From positions 62,001 to 126,000 of the forward strand of contig CAZGHN010000003.1 of assembly GCA_964525555.1 (NCBI GenBank): a DNA stretch of 64,000 nucleotides. Reading direction: 5' to 3'. Under the pieces are notes generated by a model that saw nothing but the letters and a program-made list of their open reading frames with translations, had not been told where the DNA came from and ran no database searches. This document shows positions 56,634 to 64,000 of the stretch, piece by piece. This stretch comes from JAFGHJ01 sp964525555. GTDB taxonomy: Bacteria; Hydrothermota; UBA3072. Numbering within the stretch: the stretch's first letter is position 1; each line of letters starts with the position of its first letter. The position numbers and the translations under genes were made by a program.

Positions 56634-59600
56634 CTAATAGACGATTGAATCGACCCATTGTTTCAAATTTTCTTTTCTTTCGATTTTTAAAATATGTTCA
56701 TATTCAGAGGGGATTACTTTGATGAATTTTTGAATTTCCCTTTCGAAATTCTCTAAAATCTCTTTGGCTCTTTTACTATACGTGTATTTATAATGGTTAT
56801 TAATTAAATCGTGTATTACTTTTGTATCGTCTTCGTTTATTTCTTTTAACTTTACCATTTCAAGATTACATTTAGATTTAAAATCTCCGTCTATATCATA
56901 AACGTAAGCTATTCCGCCGGACATACCGGCAGCAAAATTTCGCCCAGTTTTACCGATTATGACTACTCTTCCACCGGTCATATATTCACATCCATGGTCG
57001 CCCACACCCTCCACGACTGCATTTAGTCCTGAATTTCTTATACAGAATCTCTCTCCCGCAATACCCCTTATGTATGCCTCACCCTTGACGGCGCCATAAA
57101 AGGAAGTATTTCCTATAATAATATTTTCTTCCGATAGATAAGTTGCTTTTTTGTCGGGATAAATTATTATTTTTCCGCCGAAAATACCCTTTCCAACGTA
57201 ATCATTAGACATTCCTTCAAGTTCAAAAGTTATTCCTTTTGCAAGGAATGCTCCGAAGCTTTGACCTGCTGCACCTTTAAATTTGAAATATATAGTATCG
57301 TCTGGAAGGCCTTTTTCGCCATAGACGTAACATACCTCACCGCTTAATCTCGAACCGACCGTACGGTTGGTATTCTTTATAGGAACATTTTGTTTTATCT
57401 TTTCTTCCTTTAATATTGCATTTTTTGCCATGTCTATAAGCTGGATATCCAATATATCTTCTAAATCATGTTTTTCCGGCTTCGAATAAAAAACTCCTAT
57501 ATTGTTGGGCACTTGGGGCTTATGAAGTATATTTTTGAAATCTATATCTTTTGATTTCCAATCGAGAATTTTTTCGTTTACTTCCAGAAGTTCGGTTTTT
57601 CCGATCATATCGGTGATTTTTCTTATTCCAAGAACGGCCATGATTTCACGTAATTCTTCTGCAACGAAATTAAAATAGTTTACCAGGTGTTGGACTTTTC
57701 CGTCGAATCTCTGCCTGAGGATTTCGTTTTGAGTTGCAACACCCACGGAACAATTTCCGAGATTGCAATGACGAAGCATAATACATCCAAGAACGATTAA
57801 TCCTGCAGTACCAAAGCCATATTCCTCGGCACCCAGTATTGCTGCAATTGCAATATCTCTACCGGTTCGAATTTGTCCGTCGGTCTGCAGGCGTACTCTG
57901 CTTCTTAAATTATTCAAGACCAGGGTTTGATGCGTTTCGGAAAGACCGAGTTCCCATGGTAGACCGGCATGATGTATTGAGCTTAATGGTGATGCTCCAG
58001 TACCTCCGTCGCCACCTGAAATTAAAATCATATCTGCGTGGCCTTTTGCAACTCCTGCAGCAACGGTACCAACTCCGATTTCAGATACGAGTTTTACGCT
58101 TATCCTTGCTTTAGGATTCACATTTCTAAGATCAAAGATCAACTGGTTTAGATCTTCTATCGAATAAATATCGTGGTGCGGTGGGGGAGAGATAAGTGTT
58201 ACACCCGGTGTTGTATGACGAGTCTTTGCTATAATCTCGCTGACTTTGTATCCAGGCAAATGTCCGCCTTCTCCCGGTTTTGCACCCTGAGCCATTTTTA
58301 TCTGTATTTCATCAGCATGAACGAGATAATTCGTTGTTACCCCGAAACGTCCCGAGGCAACCTGTTTTACTTTACTTGAAAAAGAAGCTCCATTTGAGAG
58401 TTTTTTGAAACGAGAAGGATCCTCGCCTCCTTCTCCGGTATTAGACATACCTCCTAATTTATTCATAGCCATTGCTATTGTTTCATGAGCTTCTTTGCTT
58501 ATAGAGCCAAAACTCATTGCACCGATTGCGAATCTCTTTACTATTTCTGAAGATGGCTCGACTTTTTCTATCGGAATAGGACTTGATGTCGGTTTAAATT
58601 TTAATAAGCTTCGCAGAGTTGTAGGGTTTTCGGTTTGATTGTTGATAATTTCAGCAAACTTTTTGTATTCTTCATAATCGCCTTTTCGTGTAGCGTCCTG
58701 AAGATATGCAATACTATGAGGATTCCAAAGATGGTATTCACCATCTCTTTTCCACTGGAAAAACCCGCCTGAAGGAAGATATTTTTTTTCAAGTGAAGTA
58801 TCGGAAAAGGCTTCTTTATGTCGCAGAATAACCTCTTTTCCAAGGGTTAATAAATCTACACCACCGATACGTGAAGTTGTGCCCGCAAAACATTTATCGA
58901 TTACCTCTTGTCCTAATCCAAGTGCTTCAAATATCTGGGCTCCTCTGTAGCTTTGCAGGGTGGATATTCCCATTTTTGATAATATCTTTAGTATCCCTTT
59001 ATTAATAGCTTTTTTATAGTTACTGATAGCATCGTTTGGATTAGTTTTTATTTCTCCTTCTTTAATTAAATATTTTATTGTTTCAAAGGCTAAATAAGGA
59101 TTAATGCAGTCGGCTCCATACCCGAGTAAAAGAGCAAAATGTTGGACTTCTTTGGCATCCGCACACTCGAGTAGAATATTAACCTGTGTACGCTGTTCGC
59201 TTTTAATAAGAGCGTGATGTACCGCTCCGGTTGCCAGAAGAGATGGGATGGCTGCATTTTTTTTGTTTATTCCTCTGTCGCTCAGGAGTATAAAGGAGTA
59301 ACCATCCTCGGCGGATTCCTTTGCGTCTTTTGTTATTTTTTCTAGAGCTTTTATAAACTCTTTTTCTTTGTCCGGATTAAACAGCAAAGAAATAGTTTTT
59401 GTTACAAATCCGTTTATATTAATATTTTTTAACTTATCGAAATCTTCATTTGTAAGTATTGGTTCTTTCAGTCTTAATTTATGAGCATGAGTCGGTGTTT
59501 CCTCTAAAATATTATCTTTTGGACCGAGAAAACTAATTGTACTCATAACTATTTTCTCTCTGATTGAATCAATCGGAGGATTTGTGACCTGGGCAAATAA

Positions 59601-61196
59601 TTGTTTAAAGTAATTAAAAATAAGCTGTGGTTGTTTTGATAAAACGGCATGAGGATGATCATTGCCCATCGAACCAATGGGTTCTTTTCCTTCCATAGCC
59701 ATTGGTTTAAGAATGAATTTAAAGTCTTCCCTCGTGTACCCGACTGCTTCTAAACAGGATCGGAATTCTTCTTCGTTATAATTAAGACTTTTTTCTTTTT
59801 TTTGAGTAGGTTCTAATGAATCGAATTCCAGCAAATGTTTATTCAGCCATTTGGAGTAGGGCTTTTTATTTGACAATGTTTTTTTTATTTCAGGATCTTG
59901 TATAATTTTACCTTTTTCGATATCTACAAAAAAGATTTTTCCTGGTTCTAGTCTTCCCGATTCTATAATGTTTTCCCCTTTTATATCCAGGACCCCCACT
60001 TCCGAAGCCATTATCACCTCTCCGTTTTTTGTAATAAGATAACGGGCAGGACGCAAGCCGTTACGGTCAAGTATCGCGCCAACATGAGTCCCATCGGTAA
60101 AAGCTATTGCGGCTGGTCCATCCCATGGTTCGGAGATACAAGCATGATATTTATAGAAGTTTTTTAAGTTTTTGTCCAATAAGTCGTTATTTTCCCAGGC
60201 TGAGGGAATTAACATCATCATGGAGTGAGGAAGACTTCGGCCCGAAAGAGTTAAAAGCTCGAATACGTTATCTAATATAGCCGAGTCGCTTTTTGATGGA
60301 TCTATGATGGGTTTTATTTTTTCTATGTTTTTGCCAAATAGAGGACTTCTTAAAAGACCCTCTCTTGCCTTCATCCAGTTTATGTTTCCGCGAAGTGTAT
60401 TTATTTCTCCGTTATGTGCGAGAAATCTAAAGGGCTGTGCAAGATCCCACGTTGGAAAAGTATTTGTGCTGTATCTTGAGTGGATCATTGCAATTGCACT
60501 TTTTATTGCCTTATCCTTTAAATCGATATAAAAATCCTCTACCTGGTTTGCCATGAGAAGGCCTTTATATAGAAGCGTTTTACTCGATATGTTTGTCACG
60601 TAAAAGAACGATTTTTGTTTTAAATCTGATGCATTTATTATATTTTCTACTCGTTTTCTTATAACATAAAGAGTCCGTTCAAAACTTAAATCGTCTGATT
60701 TGCTCTTTGGGGGAAGTTCAGGGTTTTTTTTAATAAAGATTTGTTCGATAGAAGGTTGGGTTTCCCTGGCTAAAATACCTATATTCGAATTGTCTGTCGG
60801 AACTTTTCGCCAACCTAGAAATATCTGTTTTTCTTCTTCTATTACTTTTGTGAAAACATCTCTGCAGAATGAACGTGCTCTCTCATTTTGAGGCAAGAAT
60901 ACAAGTCCTGTTCCGTATTCGCCCGGAGAAGGCAGATCTATTTTTTCTTTTTCCGTTACCTTGGACAGAAATTCATGCGGTAGTTGTATAAGAATGCCGG
61001 CTCCGTCACCTGTTTTTGGATCTGCCCCGACAGCACCGCGGTGAGCGAGCCTATTAAGTATCTGCAGACCTTTTTTGACAATATCGTTGGTTTTTTCGCC
61101 GTTGATATTGCATATAAAACCTACTCCGCAGGAATCATGTTCGTTTTTTGGGTTGTACAATCCCTGTTTTCCTGGTAACCCTATATTACTGTGCAT
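56634..61196 (-). CDS. gltB: Glutamate synthase large subunit
   Basis: A 1520-residue protein of standard length. The amidotransferase domain starts with Cys23 in HDSCGVGFICN, so a 22-residue propeptide must be removed. RGNINWMKAREG and GMSNTGEGGEDPSRF lead into the FMN-binding synthase domain with GGDGGTGASPLSSIHHAG; the 3Fe-4S motif appears in CIMLRHCNLGNCSVG. The C-terminal GXGXG beta-helix is visible (GDHGCEYMTGGRVVIIG). Together with GltD it forms GOGAT. A strong hairpin lies 35 bases upstream between glnA and this gene and may control how much of the operon is read. Confidence 0.97.
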   Translation of the reverse strand: MHSNIGLPGKQGLYNPKNEHDSCGVGFICNINGEKTNDIVKKGLQILNRLAHRGAVGADPKTGDGAGILIQLPHEFLSKVTEKEKIDLPSPGEYGTGLVFLPQNERARSFCRDVFTKVIEEEKQIFLGWRKVPTDNSNIGILARETQPSIEQIFIKKNPELPPKSKSDDLSFERTLYVIRKRVENIINASDLKQKSFFYVTNISSKTLLYKGLLMANQVEDFYIDLKDKAIKSAIAMIHSRYSTNTFPTWDLAQPFRFLAHNGEINTLRGNINWMKAREGLLRSPLFGKNIEKIKPIIDPSKSDSAILDNVFELLTLSGRSLPHSMMMLIPSAWENNDLLDKNLKNFYKYHACISEPWDGPAAIAFTDGTHVGAILDRNGLRPARYLITKNGEVIMASEVGVLDIKGENIIESGRLEPGKIFFVDIEKGKIIQDPEIKKTLSNKKPYSKWLNKHLLEFDSLEPTQKKEKSLNYNEEEFRSCLEAVGYTREDFKFILKPMAMEGKEPIGSMGNDHPHAVLSKQPQLIFNYFKQLFAQVTNPPIDSIREKIVMSTISFLGPKDNILEETPTHAHKLRLKEPILTNEDFDKLKNININGFVTKTISLLFNPDKEKEFIKALEKITKDAKESAEDGYSFILLSDRGINKKNAAIPSLLATGAVHHALIKSEQRTQVNILLECADAKEVQHFALLLGYGADCINPYLAFETIKYLIKEGEIKTNPNDAISNYKKAINKGILKILSKMGISTLQSYRGAQIFEALGLGQEVIDKCFAGTTSRIGGVDLLTLGKEVILRHKEAFSDTSLEKKYLPSGGFFQWKRDGEYHLWNPHSIAYLQDATRKGDYEEYKKFAEIINNQTENPTTLRSLLKFKPTSSPIPIEKVEPSSEIVKRFAIGAMSFGSISKEAHETIAMAMNKLGGMSNTGEGGEDPSRFKKLSNGASFSSKVKQVASGRFGVTTNYLVHADEIQIKMAQGAKPGEGGHLPGYKVSEIIAKTRHTTPGVTLISPPPHHDIYSIEDLNQLIFDLRNVNPKARISVKLVSEIGVGTVAAGVAKGHADMILISGGDGGTGASPLSSIHHAGLPWELGLSETHQTLVLNNLRSRVRLQTDGQIRTGRDIAIAAILGAEEYGFGTAGLIVLGCIMLRHCNLGNCSVGVATQNEILRQRFDGKVQHLVNYFNFVAEELREIMAVLGIRKITDMIGKTELLEVNEKILDWKSKDIDFKNILHKPQVPNNIGVFYSKPEKHDLEDILDIQLIDMAKNAILKEEKIKQNVPIKNTNRTVGSRLSGEVCYVYGEKGLPDDTIYFKFKGAAGQSFGAFLAKGITFELEGMSNDYVGKGIFGGKIIIYPDKKATYLSEENIIIGNTSFYGAVKGEAYIRGIAGERFCIRNSGLNAVVEGVGDHGCEYMTGGRVVIIGKTGRNFAAGMSGGIAYVYDIDGDFKSKCNLEMVKLKEINEDDTKVIHDLINNHYKYTYSKRAKEILENFEREIQKFIKVIPSEYEHILKIERKENLKQWVDSIVY

Positions 61197-61230
61197 TTTT
61201 TTATTTTATCTTTATATAGTATTTTTTAAA

Positions 61231-61274
61231 CATATTGGTCAGGTAGTTTTTTAAGAGGCTACCTGACCTATATG
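61231..61274 (-). promoter_or_regulatory. Strong hairpin in the glnA-gltB intergenic region
   Basis: CATAT-T-GGTCAGGTAG (61231-61246) pairs with CTACCTGACC-T-ATATG (61259-61274): 15 pairs, one T-T mismatch, and a 12-base loop. In the direction of the operon (minus) no U-tract follows, so it is not a classical terminator; a U-tract exists only on the opposite strand. Attenuation, RNA processing or mRNA protection are possible roles. Confidence 0.55.
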
Positions 61275-61333
61275 TTTTTCCTTATTAATTTTTAATATAC
61301 CAACCAATACACTAACTTACTTGCCGCTAACTA

Positions 61334-62665
61334 TTATAATGTCGGCAGGTATTTGTCAATTTCGTACTCTGATACCTGAATGCGGTAATCATCCCATTCT
61401 TTCTTTTTAATAGCAATAAATCGTGGGAAGATGTGTTCGCCAAGAATTTTTCTAACTAGTAAGCTGTTTTCAGTTATTGATATTGCCGAACCGAGACTAT
61501 CCGGAAGCGTTTCTATACCCTTTTCTTTTCGTTCAAGAGCAGTTAAATGATAAAGATTCTGTTCCATGGGTTTTGGTGCTTTATATTTTTTCTCGACTCC
61601 TTCTAAACCTGCGTGCAACATTGCAGCGAAAGTCAGGTATGGATTGCAGGCGGGATCAGCTGCTCTGAATTCACAGCGAGTTGCTTTTTCCTTTCCGGGC
61701 TGGTATACTGGGACACGGACAAGAGCGCTTCGGTTTCTCTGGCTCCATGCTATATATACAGGTGCCTCGAATCCTGGTACAAGGCGTTTGTAAGAATTTG
61801 TCGTTTGCGCGAATATCGAACAGATTTCTTTTGAATGTTTCAAAAGACCCGCAATATAGTAACGAGCCACATCCGTTAAATTGTCTTTAGATTTTTTGTC
61901 GAAGAATGCGTTTTTATCTCCTTTGAATAGTGATTGGTGAGTATGCATTCCGGAACCATTTTCTCCGAAAACAGGCTTGGGCATAAAAGTGGCGTATACT
62001 CCGAATTTTGTAGCAATTTCTTTCACAACCACCCTATAAGTTATAACGTCATCCGCCATTTTTAGCGCATCTGAATAACGCATATCTACCTCGTGCTGGG
62101 AGGGAGCTACCTCGTGGTGGGAATATTCGACTTGTATTCCCATTTCTTGAAGAGCAAAGACCGTTTCTCGTCTTAGGTCGCTTGCAACATCCAGTGTTGT
62201 AAGGTCAAAATAGCCGCCTCTATCCAGGTATTCCGTTCCGCAATCATTTTTGAAGTAGAAATATTCGAGTTCAGGACCAAGGTAGAAGTGATCAAAGCTC
62301 ATGTCACGAGCTCTTTTTAGAGCTCTCTTTAAAACGTATCGTGGATCACCTTCATACGGTGTTTTGTCCGGATTTAAGATATCGCATATCATGCGTGCTA
62401 CTTTCTTCTCATTAGGTCGCCATGGTAATATAGAAAAAGTGTTTGGGTCGGGTAGTGCTATCATATCGGATTCTTCTATATCCTGATATCCCGTTATAGA
62501 TGAACCGTCAAAGCCCATTCCGTCTGTAAGAGCACCTTTAAGTTCATCGACGGTTATTGCAAAGCTTTTGACCTGTCCTAGAACGTCCGTAAACCATAAG
62601 CGAATAAACTTTACATCTTCATCTTTTACTATTTTTATTATATCATTTTTTGTTTTCTTAGCCAT
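61334..62665 (-). CDS. glnA: Glutamine synthetase type I
   Basis: A 443-residue enzyme making glutamine from glutamate, ammonia and ATP. Signature segments include FDGSSITGYQDIEESDM, YFDLTTLDVASDLRRETV, the ATP-site motif NGSGMHTHQSLF, and AADPACNPYLTFAAML. Its length and the block NLYHLTALERKEKGIETLPD resemble the GSI-alpha forms of Firmicutes and Thermotogales, which are regulated by feedback and not by adenylylation. The ATG follows AAAGGAG. It sits between P-II and GOGAT genes on the same strand. Confidence 0.97.
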   Translation of the reverse strand: MAKKTKNDIIKIVKDEDVKFIRLWFTDVLGQVKSFAITVDELKGALTDGMGFDGSSITGYQDIEESDMIALPDPNTFSILPWRPNEKKVARMICDILNPDKTPYEGDPRYVLKRALKRARDMSFDHFYLGPELEYFYFKNDCGTEYLDRGGYFDLTTLDVASDLRRETVFALQEMGIQVEYSHHEVAPSQHEVDMRYSDALKMADDVITYRVVVKEIATKFGVYATFMPKPVFGENGSGMHTHQSLFKGDKNAFFDKKSKDNLTDVARYYIAGLLKHSKEICSIFAQTTNSYKRLVPGFEAPVYIAWSQRNRSALVRVPVYQPGKEKATRCEFRAADPACNPYLTFAAMLHAGLEGVEKKYKAPKPMEQNLYHLTALERKEKGIETLPDSLGSAISITENSLLVRKILGEHIFPRFIAIKKKEWDDYRIQVSEYEIDKYLPTL

Positions 62666-62689
62666 TTCTTACTCCTTTTTTAAGTTTTG

Positions 62690-62806
62690 GCCACAAAGGC
62701 ACCAAGTCACTAAGATTGACTGTTTGCTTTTTCATTTTGTTTTTCTTCTTTAAGTAATAATATAAAATCCATAATTTAACTTTGGGTCTTTGTGTCTTAG
62801 TGGCTA
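62690..62806. repeat. Inverted periodic element between glnB and glnA
   Basis: The left arm (62690-62716) reads GGCCACAAAGGCACCAAGTC, ACTAAG; the right arm (62783-62806) reads TTTGGGTCTTTGTGTCTTAG, TGGC. The arms are inverted relative to each other around an AT-rich core with CTTCTTTAAG-like sequence. It belongs to the same class of elements as 12862-13051 with another unit. Confidence 0.55.
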
Positions 62807-62808
62807 TG

Positions 62809-63150
62809 TCATCCAATTGCTTCATTTCCACGCTCCCCGGTACGTATTCGTATACACTCGGGAAGATCCAGAACGAATATTTTTCCGTCTCCGATCTGGC
62901 CGGTTTGCGCTCCTTTTATTATTGCTTTTATTGTGGGTTCGACAAAATCTTCGTTTACCGCTATCTCCAATCTTAGTTTTTTTAATAGGTTAACCTCATG
63001 TATAACGCCGCGGTAGGTCTCGGTGTAACCTTTTTGCTGTCCAGCGCCTAAGGCGTTGGTTACAGTCATCTTGTATACTTCTTTATCATAGAGAGCTTTT
63101 TTTACATCCGGCAGCTTATGCGGTTGAATCAAAGCTATTATAAGTTTCAT
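62809..63150 (-). CDS. glnB: Nitrogen regulatory protein P-II, lacking Tyr51
   Basis: A 113-residue P-II protein. MKLIIALIQPHKLPDVKKAL, KMTVTNALG, GQQKGYTETYRG and the C-terminal signature TGQIGDGKIFVLDL with IRIRTGERG are all family marks. In the T-loop the residue equivalent to Tyr51 of Escherichia coli GlnB, the uridylylation site, is His51 (GVIHEVNLL). So it should not be controlled by GlnD-type uridylylation but may still sense ATP, ADP and 2-oxoglutarate. It lies just upstream of glnA on the same strand; no ammonium transporter gene is adjacent. GGAGG-containing sequence precedes the ATG. Confidence 0.95.
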   Translation of the reverse strand: MKLIIALIQPHKLPDVKKALYDKEVYKMTVTNALGAGQQKGYTETYRGVIHEVNLLKKLRLEIAVNEDFVEPTIKAIIKGAQTGQIGDGKIFVLDLPECIRIRTGERGNEAIG

Positions 63151-63292
63151 TTTTACCTCCGCTTATTTTTATGGTGGTGAGCAAGTTATGGGGAGTAGGC
63201 AGAAACTCAAGAAAGAGATTCGAAATGCTCACCACCACTTAAATCCAGAAATGTGTTTCCTTATATCAGGAAACCGAAAAACCCGGTGTAAT

Positions 63293-64000
63293 TTACAGAC
63301 TTAATTCGCCTGGGATTTTAGGAAATAGAGTTGCGTCTTTCACGTGTTTAAGTCCGCATATATATCGGGTTATTCTTTCAATACCGATTCCAAAGCCTCC
63401 GGAAGGCGGGTATCCGAGTTTTGCAAGTTCCAGATACAATTTGTAATCATTCGAATCCAGATTCTGGCGAATGATCCTCTCTTTTATTTTGTCATATTCG
63501 TTTTCTCGCATACCGCCGGAGAGTCCTTCTCCGAAACCCTCGGGATATATTACATCCATATCGAGCAATATTCCGGGCCTTTTTGGGTCTTCTTTATCGT
63601 AAAATTCCCTTTTCCAGTCCGGAATATCTACTAACCAGAAAGGTTCTTTCATTTCTTTGGAAAGCATGATTTCGAAATCTTTTCCATGTTCTTCCATTGC
63701 ATCCATAAATTTGACCCTCTTGAATGGAGTTTTTGGTATTTTGAAATCTCGTCCAAAGAAATCTAATTGTTTCTTACAGTTTTTTTTGACTTCCGTGAAA
63801 ACGTGGGTATAAATTTCTTCTCCGAGTTTAAGTAAATCGTCCCTGCTTGCGTTTTGTATTTCGAGATCAAGCTGAGTAAATTCAAAGAGATGTCTACCGG
63901 TTTGCGCTGTTTCCTTTACCTCGAGCCGCAGGTTCGGAGAAAAACAGAAAAACTTCTCGATCCCAGTAACAGCCATTAATTTATGCAGTATCATACTTTT
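63293..64000 (-). CDS. Class II aaRS-fold protein: archaeal-type asparagine synthetase-like (or AsnRS-like), partial
   Basis: The frame runs off the right edge; about 235 residues of the C-terminal part are visible. Class II synthetase motifs are present: SPNLRLE, ETAQTGRHLFEFTQLDLEI (motif 2 region), LLDMDVIYPEGFGEGLSGGM (the substrate pocket) and GGFGIGIERITRYICGL (motif 3). The IYPEGFGEGLSGG wording, in place of the usual AspRS/AsnRS pocket, matches what I recall of archaeal asparagine synthetases that evolved from AspRS/AsnRS and lack an anticodon-binding domain. The position next to P-II and glutamine synthetase fits asparagine synthesis. The N terminus, which would decide the matter, is outside the window. 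Confidence 0.75.
   Translation of the reverse strand, partial: KSMILHKLMAVTGIEKFFCFSPNLRLEVKETAQTGRHLFEFTQLDLEIQNASRDDLLKLGEEIYTHVFTEVKKNCKKQLDFFGRDFKIPKTPFKRVKFMDAMEEHGKDFEIMLSKEMKEPFWLVDIPDWKREFYDKEDPKRPGILLDMDVIYPEGFGEGLSGGMRENEYDKIKERIIRQNLDSNDYKLYLELAKLGYPPSGGFGIGIERITRYICGLKHVKDATLFPKIPGELSL

Noticed and set aside
61237..61280. Intrinsic terminator of the plus strand
   Set aside because: The hairpin is followed by a T-run only on the plus strand, but no plus-strand gene ends nearby, so it is listed as a regulatory structure of the minus-strand operon instead.
1..64000. tRNA, rRNA, transposase or integrase genes
   Set aside because: None was recognised on either strand; the mobile-looking elements are short noncoding repeats only.

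Overview
The window is a low-GC bacterial chromosome segment, almost certainly from a metagenome-assembled genome, because it contains a 100-base run of N at 37970-38069. The secreted proteins carry type IX secretion (T9SS) C-terminal domains. There are also a PorV/PorQ-type outer-membrane protein, an ADP-forming acetyl-CoA synthetase, an Mrp-antiporter/ferredoxin module of the kind linked to membrane-bound hydrogenases, and an archaeal-type asparagine synthetase-like protein. Together these suggest an anaerobic, fermentative, uncultured lineage near the FCB group (for example WOR-3/Stahlbacteria-like). The assignment is an inference from gene content only.

Layout. 1-2035: end of an operon with Mrp D, E, F and G-like subunits and a polyferredoxin. 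2343-3838 and 9606-11734: an outer-membrane beta-barrel candidate and four paralogous lipoproteins; the barrel gene and the three-lipoprotein operon share an unusual promoter/operator design. 3906-7865: a CoA-transferase/GNAT fusion beside an ADP-forming acyl-CoA synthetase. 8019-9441: a TauE-type transporter and a ribbon-helix-helix protein. 11887-17088: a RecB-type nuclease, a DUF2914 protein, formate-tetrahydrofolate ligase and a FAD oxidoreductase. 17232-31607: a long same-strand block running DUF4388, two roadblock-like proteins, two small membrane proteins, ExbB, two ExbD, TonB, RecG, PorV/PorQ, TruB, RibF, S15, PNPase, ROK kinase and TatC. 31737-33182: an RqcH/NFACT protein.

33561-43040 is accessory: WrbA, an orphan membrane protein, three secreted T9SS-type proteins (one with FG-GAP repeats around the assembly gap, one BNR-type propeller) and an RRM protein. 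43154-46973 looks like an iron/peroxide-response operon. It starts with a Fur/PerR-like box filling a promoter spacer and contains a broken desulforedoxin-like gene, ferritin, an MTH1187 protein and a DUF255 thioredoxin-fold protein. 47010-53529 holds Ddl, an FAH-family enzyme, an AEC transporter, a methyltransferase-like membrane protein, an EEP-family enzyme, a DUF362 ferredoxin and a lipoprotein. 53721-64000 is a minus-strand nitrogen-assimilation block, in transcription order: asparagine synthetase-like, P-II, glutamine synthetase, GltB, GltD and PurF.

Two genome-wide habits stand out. First, spacers at transcription-unit boundaries are packed with short-period (about 7-12 nt) repeat families, often as inverted pairs around an AT-rich core, and with longer dispersed repeats (a ~96-bp element at 11753 and 48199; a ~110-160-bp element at 34180 and 38557). 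Second, several good sigma-70-like promoters lie so close to an ATG that the transcripts should be leaderless. No tRNA, rRNA, CRISPR array or transposase was found.
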